Shown here piece after piece: positions 53,380 to 64,000 of a stretch of 64,000 nt of DNA; position 1 is the first letter of the stretch; each line of letters starts with the position of its first letter. Source of the stretch: Diphasiastrum complanatum (Eukaryota; Streptophyta; Lycopodiopsida; Lycopodiales; Lycopodiaceae); assembly GCA_029204225.1 (NCBI GenBank), contig CM055107.1, positions 43,381,507 through 43,445,506 of the forward strand. Reading direction: 5' to 3'. The notes under the pieces were generated by a model. It was not told the origin of the DNA. It was given only the letters and a program-made list of their open reading frames with translations, and made no database searches. The position numbers and the translations under genes were made by a program.

Positions 53380-54414
53380 TGGTATCAGAGCTACCGGATC
53401 TGCAGCAAGCTTGTATGTTGGCGCCCTGCCAGAAGAGGAGCTACTCTACTTTTTGTTCTGAAATTTCAGCATCCTGCTGATTTTTTTTTCCAAGTGGAGT
53501 TTGGGTCAGCATTTTTGCCTCTTTTCAGGTTGAAGGAGGGCGCCCATCACAGATCTTGAAGGAGCAATTTTTGGTGCACAAAAATCAGCATCTCAAATCT
53601 GATTTTTTTGCAACCAGTTTTGTTTGGAGGAGGGCACCCAAAAACCTGCTTCTGATTTGGAGCCTTCTTACCTTGTTGTTTTTTTTCAGGTTTGCAGTTG
53701 TGAAGGAGGACGCCCAATATTCAGCATACCCTATTGTGGGTTAGGGCAAATTTGTGGCTGAAAAATTGCAAATTTTCAGCAAGCAGTAGGGCACTTTTAA
53801 TAGCCCTATTGAAGTGTGTGTTGATCACACTATTTGGCTTCCTAATTGGGTTTCGGTGTAGGCTTCAATCGAAGCTAACCTAATTTTCAAGAAGCTGGTT
53901 TTTTGGTGCAGAAAAACAGCTATCTATCCATTATCTTTTGGGCACTTTGGTTGCAGATTCTCATGCTCCTTTTTTCAGCTTATTGTTCATATTAGGTCTT
54001 GTAAGACATCTAAAAGTGAGTGGGATACACTTTATACTATGTATAGAGTCAAAAATCCAGCAAGAGTGGTGCATCTCAGAAATCACTTGACGAAGATCAA
54101 GGAGCTTCGAAATAATTGAGAATGCTCAATTTGTTTCCATTACTGTCAACTCATTACCTTCCTCTTATCTTCCATTTGTTTCATCTTTGAGTATCTCTCT
54201 TAGGGGACATCAACTCCTTTGATGAACTTGTTGGGCTACTTCTTCAAGAGGAGCAAATGAGGCAAAATTTTGCGGGTGACACTCAACAAGATCAAGCTTT
54301 CTTTATGAAAGGCAAGGGCAAAGGCAAGTCAAAAGGAAAGGGGAAGCCTCCTTCCAAGGATGAGCAAAAGCTCAATGGAGGTCAAAATGTCAACACTTAA
54401 AAGAAAGAGAAGCG

Positions 54415-54901
54415 TCATTATTGCAAGAAGTATGGGCACTTCATGAAGGATTGTAAGAAGAAGCTTGCAAAAGAGGAGAGTAAAGGAATTGATACTAGTG
54501 CTTCACTTGCTACTTTGGAGCAAGAGTTTGAAGCTAGTGGTGATCTCTTCAACCAAGACTATACTTTTGTGTCTAATATTGCTTCTACTAGTACTTCTAC
54601 ATTTATGAGGAATTCAGGTTCTGTTTTGCAAGTTGCTAATTTTTCAGCCCATCGAATGGGTGATTGTGGAAAGAAGCCTTCAATCTCTCACTTTCGCATT
54701 TTGGGTTGTATGGCTTATGCTTTTGCTCCGGATAAACTTCGTACAAAGCTTGAGGATAAAGGAGTTAAATGCATTTTTGTTGGCTATAGTAGTGAAAGCA
54801 AAGGCTATAGGCTGTTCAATTTGAGCACTAACAAGATTATTGTTAGTCGTAATGTGCATTTTGATGAAAAGAATTCATTAGATATGGCCCACATAGTGTG
54901 A
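54415..54901 (+). pseudogene. C3 gag-integrase fusion remnant
   Basis: Open frame: zinc-knuckle remnant, then KKLAKEESKGIDTSASLATL, then after a deletion joint [40 protein letters not shown] and IIVSRNVHFDEK, the conserved end of a copia integrase. No catalytic residues remain. Confidence 0.75.
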
Positions 54902-55105
54902 ATGTTGAAGATTTTCCAGATTTGGTACCATCCTTTAGTCTGGACATAAGGGGCAGCAATCAACCAGTTTCGAATTGCCCAACACCTCATCAAGTTCAAA
55001 GCCTAATGTTCATCAAGACTGCCCATTGTTGCTCAAAATCAGCCTGCAGGAACTATGTGACAGCAAGGACCAGTTTTGGAAGATCTTGGACAGCCAAGTG
55101 TTAGA

Positions 55106-56451
55106 CATAACTAAACATTCACCTCTCAGTTTAGTAGTCACTAGTTAACCGTGAGCTCAAATTTGTAAGGCCCCATTATGAGAAGTCATAATTGAGCACG
55201 GTTGTTAGTATGATTATGAGGAAACTTTTTCTCCTACTGCTCGGATGACTACCGTGAGGGTAGTAACTGTCACATGTACTTTGAATCCCTTGCCCAATGT
55301 AAATGGTAAATTGTAATTATTAAATTGTAAATGGCTAAGTCATCGGCCTATGGAGACAATTGTAAATTGCAATGTAAATATCTGTTATAGTGGGGGGTAC
55401 TAGGTCTCATGAGAGTCTGCTGGACTGACCTCCTAAGAAGTAAGAAGGGTTGACCGGTCAACGTGACATGTGTCATATGCTCACTGGGACACTTGGTCCA
55501 ATGCATGAGTGACACTTGTCGAACGGTCAATGGACGGGTCAACCGGACATGTGTCATATGCTCATTGGGACACTTGGTCCAATGCATGAGTGACACGTGT
55601 CATACTGTCCACCTACGTGTCATGGTACTGCCAAGTGGCAAGTGTCAGCTGTGCATGGAGTTTGCCATGTGTCGACGTTAGGATGTGTCAGGGTTAAGGG
55701 GTGCTTGAGGGGATATAGGGTGAGCCTTGTCAGGCATTCCTCATTATGATTATGGTATTCCTATGCAGCTATGGTTGGGAGGAGACTTGCAGCAAAGCCC
55801 TCATGTTTGCTTGTTGATCTATGAACATTTGCTTGAGATTAATAAAGTGACGGATTTGTTGGGTAATTTTGTGTATTTACTTAGGGTTTGTGAGCTTGTG
55901 TGCATCAGAGCAGTTACTTTCAAGACTTGTGTGGGATTTGGCATCTTCAGTTAGGGTTTGGAGCATTCTTGGAGAGCCAGCACCCTACTGTAAGTGATCT
56001 GTTGGCAGATTTAGAGCCCATAAGATAGCAGATTGAAGCCCTATGGTGGATTGCTGATCTTCTGGCAGCCTTTGAGCATTTTCTACTACGCGGCTTGAGT
56101 ATTCTCTTCGCTTTTGTGAAAATCCAGCCCACATAGGATTTGTAAATCTGTTTGTAACTTCTTCAATACTTAATATTTTTCAGATTTGTCAGTTGCAATA
56201 AGCTTCTTGTGGTAGGTCGCTGGTAGGGTAAGTCTTTTCGCCTTCTGATTCGGTGTTTTTTTTGCCAATTGTCAGTTTGAAACCCTAGTTTGCTGGTTTT
56301 TGGAGAAGAAGAGTCTATGTGTAGTTAGAACTTGGCTGTAGGAGATCTATTCTATCCAGTTCTTCTAGGAATTCAGGGCAACCTATCTGTGTAGTGATTT
56401 GAGGTGCTGAGAGCCTGGTTTTGCTTTGTTTCTGCTACCTATTTTTCTGCT
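55106..56451. other. Leader or LTR region upstream of G3; tandem 81-bp repeat
   Basis: No coding domains. Two copies of an 81-bp unit (CATGTGTCATATGCTCA.TGG...) start at 55,467 and 55,548. The stretch to about 56,240 could be the 5' LTR of G3 (it ends with TAATATTTTTCAG and GGTAGG), but with no second LTR in the window this cannot be tested. Confidence 0.35.
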
Positions 56452-57804
56452 ATGGCATCCGCAAGCAACACCAGTCAAGATTCACAGAGATTAGATGTTG
56501 TATGTTCCAAGGTGGATACTATCGAAGCTACTCTTAAGCTGATTTTGGAGCAACTCAAAGGTAAAGGGGTTAGTGTTCCTGAGAGAGTCAATGGTACAGC
56601 TATGGAAGCAGAAAGGACATTGTCAACGGGCCATGAAGCTGAGTTGGGGTTTTGAAAGAGAAAGCTACCTACTATCAAAGATTTAAAACCTTCGAAGTTC
56701 ACTGGAGCAGTATCTATGAGAACTACTGATGCCGTTGAGAATTGGTTGCAAAAGTGGGAGAAAGCATTCCAGATATGTGGCATAGACGATGAAACTCAGA
56801 TGATTGCTGAAGCCACATATCGTTTTCAAGAGTCAGCACAAAGGTGGTGGAGGAAGGTGGAAAAGGATGACCTAGTTCCAACCACATGGGAGGCATTCCG
56901 GCAAATGTTTGCGCAAAACTGGGTGCCTATGGATGAAGACAACAGAGCCATGCAACAATGGTCTTATTTGAAGCAGGGTAACTTGAGCGTGCAGGATTAT
57001 GCAGACAAGTACCGAGAGGCTTTGTTACGCATTCCTCAGGAAGTTCCTATGTACATGCAAATATTTCACTTTGTGGAGGGACTTCGAGAGAGTATTTGCC
57101 CTTTCGTGCGGAAGGAGCAATCTCATGATTTGCGGGGAGCCATCCAGATGGCTTTGTATTATGAAGATGGGAAAAAAGGCCCGGATCCTGTTGCGGTAGC
57201 TGGTACAAGTGGTCAGCAACCTTGGGGACGCAAGGGCAAATGGAACAAAAAGAGAAAGTTTGAAGGTCAAACCAATCAGTGGCAAGCTCGGGGTGACCAA
57301 AGGAAGGAGGGTGCAGGGGCTCCAAAAGGCAAAGGGTTGTATGGGCAGCCCAATGCCCAAAAGGGTCAGCGTCCTTCAATGTTGTCGCCACAGGGACAAG
57401 AACGTGCAAAGAGGGAAAACCTTTGTTTTGGATGTTTGGGACAGCATAGGTGGAAGGAATGTCCACGGAACTTGATGCGGACCACATATAATCTTCAGGT
57501 GGACCAGATGAACCAGGGTGATGACCCTATGGCAGTGGAAGAGATCGAGCAGGAAGCCAATCCAGATGTTCCACGCCTCATGAATGTTTTGATGGTCATG
57601 AGAGTGGACACGGCTCCACCAGCGCTTTTGTCAAAATCGGCTCGCCAAGGGTATCAATTTCCTAACACTTCTCTTATTGTTATGCGAGGACAGCTGTGTG
57701 GTAGAGATGTTCAGGTTCTATTTGACACTGGGTCCTCTCATAATGTGTTGAATTCAACTTTGGTACGGAAGTTAGGTGTGAATACTCAATTATCCCAGTA
57801 CTAG
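56452..57804 (+). pseudogene. G3 gag-protease (one internal UGA)
   Basis: Gag: ASASNTSQDSQRLDVVCSKV, UGA at 56,653, then capsid-like TDAVENWLQKWEKAFQICGI and SAQRWWRKVEKDDLVPTTWE. A knuckle CFGCLGQHRWKEC lies near 57,424. The protease motif VLFDTGSSHNVLNSTLV ends at UAG 57,802. The capsid coats the RNA and the aspartic protease processes the polyprotein. Confidence 0.85.
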
Positions 57805-57810
57805 TACACA

Positions 57811-59133
57811 GTGGAAATGGCTGATGGAAAGGGTACAAAGATTTGGGATAAGAGGGTTGTGGGCATTCCACTAACTGTACAAAGTTACACAGAAGAGTTG
57901 GATTTTGAAATAACACGGCTTGCGCGGTTTGATGTGATGTTGGGCATTTGTTGGCACACGATGCGGAAGCCACACATAGCCTGGGATACTCATGTGTATG
58001 AGTTCCAGTTTGATGGTGTGATACATTCCCTTCGTGGTGAGTGGGATGTGCCTCCTGGACCGCCTGTTTCAGCTTCGCAGTTGCGTAGGATCCATTGTGA
58101 GTACATGCGTGTTTGCTTTCTACTTGATATGTCTACTAATACTAGTCAGAGTAGCATGCAGTGTGTGCAAACCAGTACTATTGCCAATTTGGATCAAGAG
58201 ATTAGGAGAGAGTTTTCAGATGTGTTCATAGATGATCTTCCATTTGTTTTACCTCCTAAGAGGAATGTTGAACATAAGATTGAATTAATACCCGGATCAT
58301 GTCCTGTCAATGGGCGTCCTTACAGGATAAGTCTTAAGGAGGAAGAGGAAGTGAGACGGATGGTCGATGATTATCTGGCCAAAGGGCAGATACGACCTAG
58401 TTATTTCCCTTTTGCATCTCCGATCATTCTTGTAAAAAAGAAGGATGGATCATGGCGTATGTGTGTGGATTATCGAGGTTTGAACAAGATAACGGTTAAA
58501 CATCGATATCCTATGCCACGTATAGATGATTTGCTTGATGCCTTGTCAAGTGCCACTTTGTTCAGTAAAATAGACCTAAAGAGTGGATACCATCAGGTTA
58601 GAGTTCGTGAAGAGGATGTACACAAGACTGCCTTCAGAACTCGGTTCGGTCAATATGAGTATCTTGTGATGCCATTTGGATTGACTAATACCCCAGCTAC
58701 AGTCATGATGATGATGAATGATGTGCTCAGACTGTATATGGGTAAATTTGTCGTAAACTTTGTTGATGACATTCTGACTTACAGTGCAGGTGAGCTCAAG
58801 CATATGGCTCACCTTAGGACTGTGTTGTCTACTTTGAGGGAGAAGACTTTGTTTGCCAATAGTAAAAGAAGTGAATTGTTTAAAAAACAGATTGAGTACC
58901 TTGGTCATGTAGTGTCTGCTGATGGAGTAAGGCCAGATCCTAAGAAGGTTGCTGTGATCGTTGCGTGGCCTGTGCCAGCTGATTTGACAGCACTCCGTTC
59001 TTTTCTTGGATTCGCAGTATTCTATAGAAAAAATGTTAAGAAATACTCCTATATTGCAGCACCTTTGACTGATTTGACTCAAAAGAATAGATTTGGTGAG
59101 TGGACTGGACTGCAGCAAGCAAGCTTTGATTAG
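57811..59133 (+). pseudogene. G3 reverse transcriptase (440 open codons)
   Basis: RT blocks in order: [60 protein letters not shown], the active site VVNFVDDILTYSAG, then EYLGHVVSADGVRPDPKKVA and LRSFLGFAVFYRKNVKKYSY. It is bounded by stops in the same frame as the neighbouring gag-protease and RNase H, so the enzyme core itself looks intact. Confidence 0.88.
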
Positions 59134-60185
59134 TTGAAACAAGCTATTGCTGAGTGCGTCACTCTAAAGATTGTAGACCCTCAAAAGCCCTATGTTATAG
59201 ATACGGATGCGAGCGACATTGCTGTGGGAGCTGTTTTGATGCAAGAGGGTAGGCCTGTGGCCTTTGAGAGCAAGAAGCTCAACCCTGCTCAGAAAAATTA
59301 TCCAACTCATGAAAAGGAGTTATATGCCATAAGGCATGGAGGCATTATCAGTAAGGATTGGAATTTGAGGTATTCACTGATCATGATACCTTGAGATACT
59401 TTTGTAAGCAGCCAGACCTTAGAGGCCGACAAGCCAGATGGTTTGAGCTCATGCAAGAATTCCTAATGGAGATTCGGTACAAGAAGGGTGCCGAGAATCG
59501 TGTGGCAGATGCACTATCTCGTGTGGTGTATCAGATGTCATTTGTAGTCATTGAAAATGACTTACTGTCTGAGATAAGAAAGGCTCAGCAGGAAGATCCT
59601 CACTGTAAGAAAGTGGAACAGGAGGTGAGTCATGGCCATGCAAAGTCTCAAGAGGAGAGCTCTTCTACCTTGGTTCGCACTTATCTTAAGTATTCCATAG
59701 AAGATGGAATAGTAATGAGAAATGGCAAGGCTCTTATACCAGCTTGTGAGGTGCTGCGAAAGAGGATCTTGCATCTCTGTCATGATAGCCCTAGTGCTGG
59801 TCATCCTGGTGTGGATAGGACCTATGAGTTGATACGACATACCTTTTGGTGGTCGAGACTTAAGAAAGAAGTAAACCATTATGTGACACATTGTTTTAAG
59901 TGTCAAGTTAATAAGGCTGAAAGGATTAAAGTGCCTGGATTATTACACCCGTTACCTATACCAGAAGGGAGATGGGAGAGTATTTCCATGGACTTTATTA
60001 CATGTTTACCGCATACGCAGCAGCAACATAATGTCATCCTAGTTGTGGTTGACAGACTCACGAAAATTTTATCCCAACTAGTAATAAGATTGATGCACCT
60101 GGTACGACTGATTTGTTTATACAGCATGTATTCAGACTTCATAGATTACCTAGATCCATTGTGTCTGACAGGGATTCATCTTTCC
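59134..60185 (+). pseudogene. G3 RNase H and integrase start (frameshift near 59,340)
   Basis: RNase [41 protein letters not shown]; after the frame change TDHDTLRYFCKQPDLRGRQA and NRVADALSRVV. Integrase zinc domain: [20 protein letters not shown] ... CFKCQVNKAERI. Core start: SISMDFITCLPHTQQQHNVI and VVVDRLTKI, a small disruption near 60,070, then SIVSDRDSSF before truncation. Confidence 0.88.
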
Positions 60186-60266
60186 TTTCCCTTGTACAGT
60201 TGTAAATTAGTCTTTTCGACTTTTTTTTCCTTCAGAGGTTAAGGTAGCTCTCTTTCAGTTCTGAAG

Positions 60267-61048
60267 ATGACCACTCCTCAAGGACCTGATCAACCCCCGG
60301 AGAGAGGCTTCGACGAACTTGAAACAGAAGCCTTGGCTTACAGAAAAAGGAAGGAACCCATGGAAGTGGAAGAACAGGAACAGTTCGCCGAAGAACTCGA
60401 TGAACTGGTTACCAAGGAGCAGTTTTCCAATTGGTAACAGAAGTGGATGAACTGAAGTTGGCATTAGCCAATTTCAAGTCCAGTGTGGACGACTCGTTCG
60501 CTGAACTCAAAAGCTTGATTTTGAGTTCCGCGAAAGGAAGCCTTCCCTCCACTTCTCAATTATCCCCTTCTCCATTTCCATCAGTTTCGAGTGAGACTTT
60601 ACGGTCTCACCCCAGTGTTTTTAAAGATTTAAAGCCTCCTACTTTTAATGGGGAAGAGAAGGATAGAAACGTAGACATTCTACAAACCTTCCTCAGCAAA
60701 TGGAAGACCATTCATGCTCTTAAACAGACCCCTGACCATTTGCAAGCAATTGAGGCCAGTCTTTCCTTAGGGCCTATGGCCTATAAGTGGTGGTTAAATC
60801 TCCAGGAGACTGGGCAGACTCCCCGGTCATGGAAAGCTTTTGAAGAAGCTTTCCTAAGAGAATTTCTACCAGAAAATGAACTGGATAGAGCCTGGGAAGC
60901 CTGGGAAAGAACAGTAATGGACAAATCCCTCATCCAATATATCTCGCAATATCGAGAAGCAATTTTAAAGATTAAAAATATGGATGACTATCAGAAAATC
61001 AGGGGATTTGTCTGTGGCCTCAAAGATGAATATAAAGTAGAGGTCTAG
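60267..61048 (+). pseudogene. G2 gag, N-terminal and capsid part
   Basis: Starts MTTPQGPDQPPERGFDELET, with a frame change near 60,430. It continues TEVDELKLALANFKSSVDDS and the capsid-like PDHLQAIEASLSLGPMAYKW, RSWKAFEEAFLREFLPENEL, ending [15 protein letters not shown] at UAG 61,046-61,048. At that position G1 has CAG, so the stop is a single C-to-T change. Confidence 0.85.
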
Positions 61049-61108
61049 AGAAACTCCCCTACTACCCTTGAGTAAGCTCTCAGATATGCTCAAATCTATG
61101 ATGATTCA

Positions 61109-61843
61109 GTGGGTAGGAAGAGGACGAGACAGCAGCCACTTTCTGAGCAGCCTCCTCAGAAAGACTTTCAATTTAAAAAGAAATTTTTAAAAAGAAAGAC
61201 CCAAGATAAATTTAAAGGTGAAGCTCCTCAGAAACGTCCTTCACTCATACAGCCCTTAAAACCAGATGATTTTGAGAAAGCCAAACAAGAACGTTTGTGC
61301 TTTGTGTGCATGGGCAAGGGACACACAGTCAGACAGTGTCCCAAGGGGCCTTTCACTAAAAAAGATAAGAAAGATAAAAAACAAGTTCATCTTGTTCAGA
61401 CTGTATGTTTCCCCAGTGACTCGGCAGCTTCCGAGATCAAAGTGTATCATGAAGATCATGAACACTGTTGCCAGCTGACCTCTGCAATGCTAGCGAGACC
61501 CTTCAGCTTCAGGCCGCATGACCTAGTACGTATGCATGGGAAAGTTGGTAACCAGCCAGTAAGAGTTATGGTTGATGATGGGGCAACCCATAATTTCATC
61601 AACTACACCCTGGGTAAAAAGCTTAAACTACCAGAAGTACCTAGTCAGCATAGGTACATAGTTTCATTAGCTAAGGGTGAAGATAAAAAAAAATGGGAAA
61701 CTATGGTAAGTAAGTTAAATCTTGGTATTCAGGGGTACCAAGATGAAATAAACTTTCAGATAATGCACCTGGATCGAACAGACATTGTTCTCGGGAGAAA
61801 TTGGCTCTACAGTTTAGGACCTTCCCTCCACAAAAACTATTAG
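61109..61843 (+). pseudogene. G2 gag zinc knuckle and protease
   Basis: Basic stretch, knuckle [19 protein letters not shown], then the protease [20 protein letters not shown] and DIVLGRNWLYSLGPSL. The catalytic motif is D-D-G-A rather than the usual D-S/T-G-A, in G1 as well as here. The frame ends at a TAG at 61,841-61,843, before the RT frame. Confidence 0.82.
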
Positions 61844-61885
61844 GAAAACACCCTCAGCTTTCAGCATAACGGCCGAGAGATCCAG

Positions 61886-63016
61886 TTGCATGGGGAGCAT
61901 GATGTTCCCAACAGCCCTACGGTCTGCAGTTCAGAGCTCTGTCAGCTAATCGGAGACGAAGACCATCAGGTATTCTTATGTGACTTTCAGTTTATTCCTA
62001 AAGTTTCTATTTCCAGTTCTATTCAGCAGAAAATCGGTAAATTAGAAACTTTATTGTCTAAATTTAAAGATGTTTTTCCTGAAGATTTGCCAAAAGGTTT
62101 ACCACCTAGCAGAGAGGTAGATCATGTAATAAACCTAGTACCAGGTACAGCACCTGTTTCTAAACCTCTGTATCGGGTCAGCCGAACAAAGGATGGAGAA
62201 ATAACTAGGCAGTTAACAGATTATCTTGGGAAAGGCCAAATTCAGACCAGTAGTTCACCATGGGCCTCACCAGTCCTATTGGTGAAAAAGAAAGAGGGGT
62301 CTATGCGTCTTTGCGTAGATTACAGAGCCCTCAATAAAGTCACAATTAAGAATAAATACCCTATGCCTCGGGCAGACGAGTTGTTTGACCAACTCGACGA
62401 GGCTAAGTTTTTTAGTAAAATAGACCTCAGATCGGGATATCATCAAGTCCGTATAAAATCAGAAGATGTCTCAAAAACAGCTTCTAGGACTCGTCACGGT
62501 CATTATGAGTTTAAGGTGATGCCATTTGGGCTCACAAATGCTCCAGCTACCTTTATGACCTTGATGAACAGTGTCCTCAAACCATACTTGGGTAAGTTTG
62601 TAGTCGTATTTTTAGGTGACATCCTCGTCTACAGCAAAACGAGGAAGGAGCATCTAAAACACCTCAGAAAGGTGTTTCGACTGCTCAGAAAGCATAAGCT
62701 CTATGCTAAACAATCCAAGTGTGAATTCTTCGTTGAAGAAGTAGCATATTTGGGTCACATCATCTCTTCAGATGGGATTAAGATGGACCCAAATAAGGTT
62801 AAAGCCATACTCAGTTGGCTGAGACCTCAGAATATCTTGGAACTTCAGATCTTTCTTGGTCTGGCGGGATATTACAGACGATTTGTCAAGGAATATGCTC
62901 AGATAGCAGTTCCTATGACAAATCTCCTTAAGGGGAAGGGAAAGGAGTTCATTTGGGAGTCCGCACAGCAGGAGAGCTTTGATGCTCTCAAAACAGCCTT
63001 AGCTACAGCACCCTAA
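61886..63016 (+). pseudogene. G2 reverse transcriptase, active-site Asp changed
   Basis: 376 open codons with all RT blocks ([52 protein letters not shown]), but the active-site box reads [12 protein letters not shown] instead of FLDD: the first Asp of the pair is Gly. G1 has FLDD. A stop (TAA) follows ALATAP at 63,014-63,016. This copy should be catalytically dead. Confidence 0.88.
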
Positions 63017-63990
63017 ACCCTAAAGTCGTCGACCCCAATCAGCCATTTGTGGTCGAAACAGATGCTAGCGACTTTGCAGTAGGTGCTGTGCTAACTCAGG
63101 GTGGACGACCAGTTGCGTTCGAGAGTAAAAAACTCGAGCCAGCTCAGACTAGGTACAGTGCCTATGGAAAGGAACTCTTTTCTATAGTCCATGCCCTTAA
63201 GACTTGGAGGCATTATTTGTATGGTGCCAACTTTGAGGTCCTGATAGACCATGAGAGCCTCAGATACCTTTGCAATCAACCTGAGCTTAGAGGTCAGAAA
63301 GCTCGTTGGGCAGAGTTGATGCAAGAGTTTGACATGTCTATCAGATATAGATGTGGAAAATTCAATACAGTAGCAGATGCCCTTAGCAGAATGCCTATGA
63401 TAAACGAGCTGAGTTTTACCCAGATTCGTAATGAGTTACTCGAGTCCTTGAGGGGGAAATGCCAGCATGATGCATTCTTCTCTACTATCTGGAACTCAGT
63501 CCAGAGCAGACAGTTACAGACTCCAGAACCAGTTCCCGGGGCTGGTGCCAGTTCATCCAAGAATACGGCAGCTTCCGTTGAGGATGATGATGAGTCCGAG
63601 TATACGTTGTCAGATGACGTTGAGGATTCTAAGCCTGTATTACCCAAGCAAAACCCAGTGGTTGAGGGTCAGTTGACTCAAGGATTCAAATGGAAACAGT
63701 ATTCCATTCAGGATGAGTACTTGCTCTATAGAGATAGAGTATGTGTCCCCAATTCAGAGTATTATAGGCAGCAGGTCCTATATGAATGTCATGAGAATCC
63801 TAGCACGGGACACCCAGGCATACAGAAGACCTATGAGCTTCTTCGTAGGCAATTTTTCTGGCCCGGTATGAAAAAGGACGTCCACCAATATGTAACCAGT
63901 TGCCAGAAATGTCAAGTAAATAAAGCAGAGCGTTTAGGCAGGAGGGTTGTTGCATCCCTTAGAAATACCAGCTGGTAAATGGGAGAGTAT
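63017..63990 (+). pseudogene. G2 RNase H and integrase zinc domain
   Basis: RNase [72 protein letters not shown]. An acidic spacer ([20 protein letters not shown]) follows, then the integrase H-H-C-C domain CHENPSTGHPGIQKTYELLR ... SCQKCQVNKAERL. A frameshift near 63,935 separates this from LLHPLEIPAGKWESISMD at the window edge. Confidence 0.87.
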
Positions 63991-64000
63991 CTCCATGGAT

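Larger units (their letters stand above)
52969..55105 (+). mobile_element. Ty1/copia fragment C3 with partly inverted 5' LTR
   Basis: LTR material at 52,969-53,379, PBS TGGTATCAGAGC at 53,381-53,392, a degraded gag with zinc-knuckle remnant (YCKKYGHFMKDC, first Cys replaced by Tyr) at about 54,420-54,455, then a jump to the integrase C-terminus (54,660-54,900) and a short linker. Protease, integrase core and RT are missing. Same family as C2. Confidence 0.75.
56452..60185 (+). mobile_element. Ty3/gypsy element G3, truncated in integrase
   Basis: Gag, protease, RT, RNase H and the first part of integrase in one reading frame from 56,452 to about 59,340, with only three in-frame stops (56,653; 57,802; 59,131), then one frame change. 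It is cut at about 60,185, just after the second integrase Asp (SIVSDRDSSF), where leader sequence of another gypsy copy (G2) begins. Same family as the minus-strand remnant at 3,640-5,985. Confidence 0.88.
60186..64000 (+). mobile_element. Ty3/gypsy chromovirus copy G2 (runs off the window end)
   Basis: Sister copy of G1: leader, gag (from ATG 60,267), zinc knuckle, protease, RT, RNase H and integrase zinc domain. It begins abruptly inside G3 integrase without LTR or PBS, so its own 5' end is missing or the joint is a recombination. The rest of integrase, chromodomain and 3' LTR would lie beyond 64,000. Confidence 0.88.

Overview
The window is nuclear DNA from a land plant with a large, repeat-rich genome. 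The evidence is chromodomain Ty3/gypsy and Ty1/copia elements with a tRNA-iMet-type primer site (TGGTATCAGAGC), plant-type BED/DUF659 hAT-like transposases, plant telo-box motifs and very long introns. A fern or gymnosperm would fit; this is inference, as nothing seen fixes the species. No rRNA, tRNA, CRISPR or bacterial-style operon was found.

The only host gene I can support is on the minus strand and is easy to miss because its exons are 36-134 bp. Eleven exons between 51,521 and 563 join in phase into about 300 residues of a SET-domain lysine methyltransferase of the Rubisco-LSMT/SETD class. The first exon(s) lie beyond the window or were not found. Three introns are swollen by transposons: 12.1 kb (39,373-51,457), 29.1 kb (7,109-36,251) and 4.9 kb (1,462-6,313). 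Almost everything else between 0.6 and 51.5 kb is therefore intronic.

The 29-kb intron holds the most unusual structure: a row of BED/DUF659 transposons whose shared boundaries are all (TA)n tracts. The order is family II (minus, truncated, 9,541-10,630), TA, family I copy A (plus, 10,687-16,334), TA, a 285-bp non-autonomous family I derivative (inverted, 16,355-16,639), TA, family I copy B (plus, 16,660-21,569), TA, family II (plus, from 21,606). Each family has its own palindromic subterminal motif (GGACGCGTCC or GGTACCGCGGTACC). The right-hand family II element is split by a chromovirus with a CCTTC target duplication (22,634-27,406) and by a minus-strand LINE (28,391 to about 32,725).

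The 12-kb intron holds a gypsy integrase scrap, copia C1 (41,400-45,691, with part of pol inverted) and copia C2 (46,865-50,692, minus, AACCC target duplication). The 4.9-kb intron holds gypsy fragments in opposite orientations and LINE 3' ends with CT-repeat tails. From 52 to 64 kb the DNA is a mosaic: a gypsy scrap, a family I left end, copia C3 with a partly inverted LTR, a nearly complete gypsy element (G3, 56,452-60,185) and a chromovirus copy (G2) running off the window end.

No transposon protein here looks fully intact; all carry stops, frameshifts or deletions. Coordinates of exon ends come from splice-site and phase matching by eye and have not been checked against transcripts.
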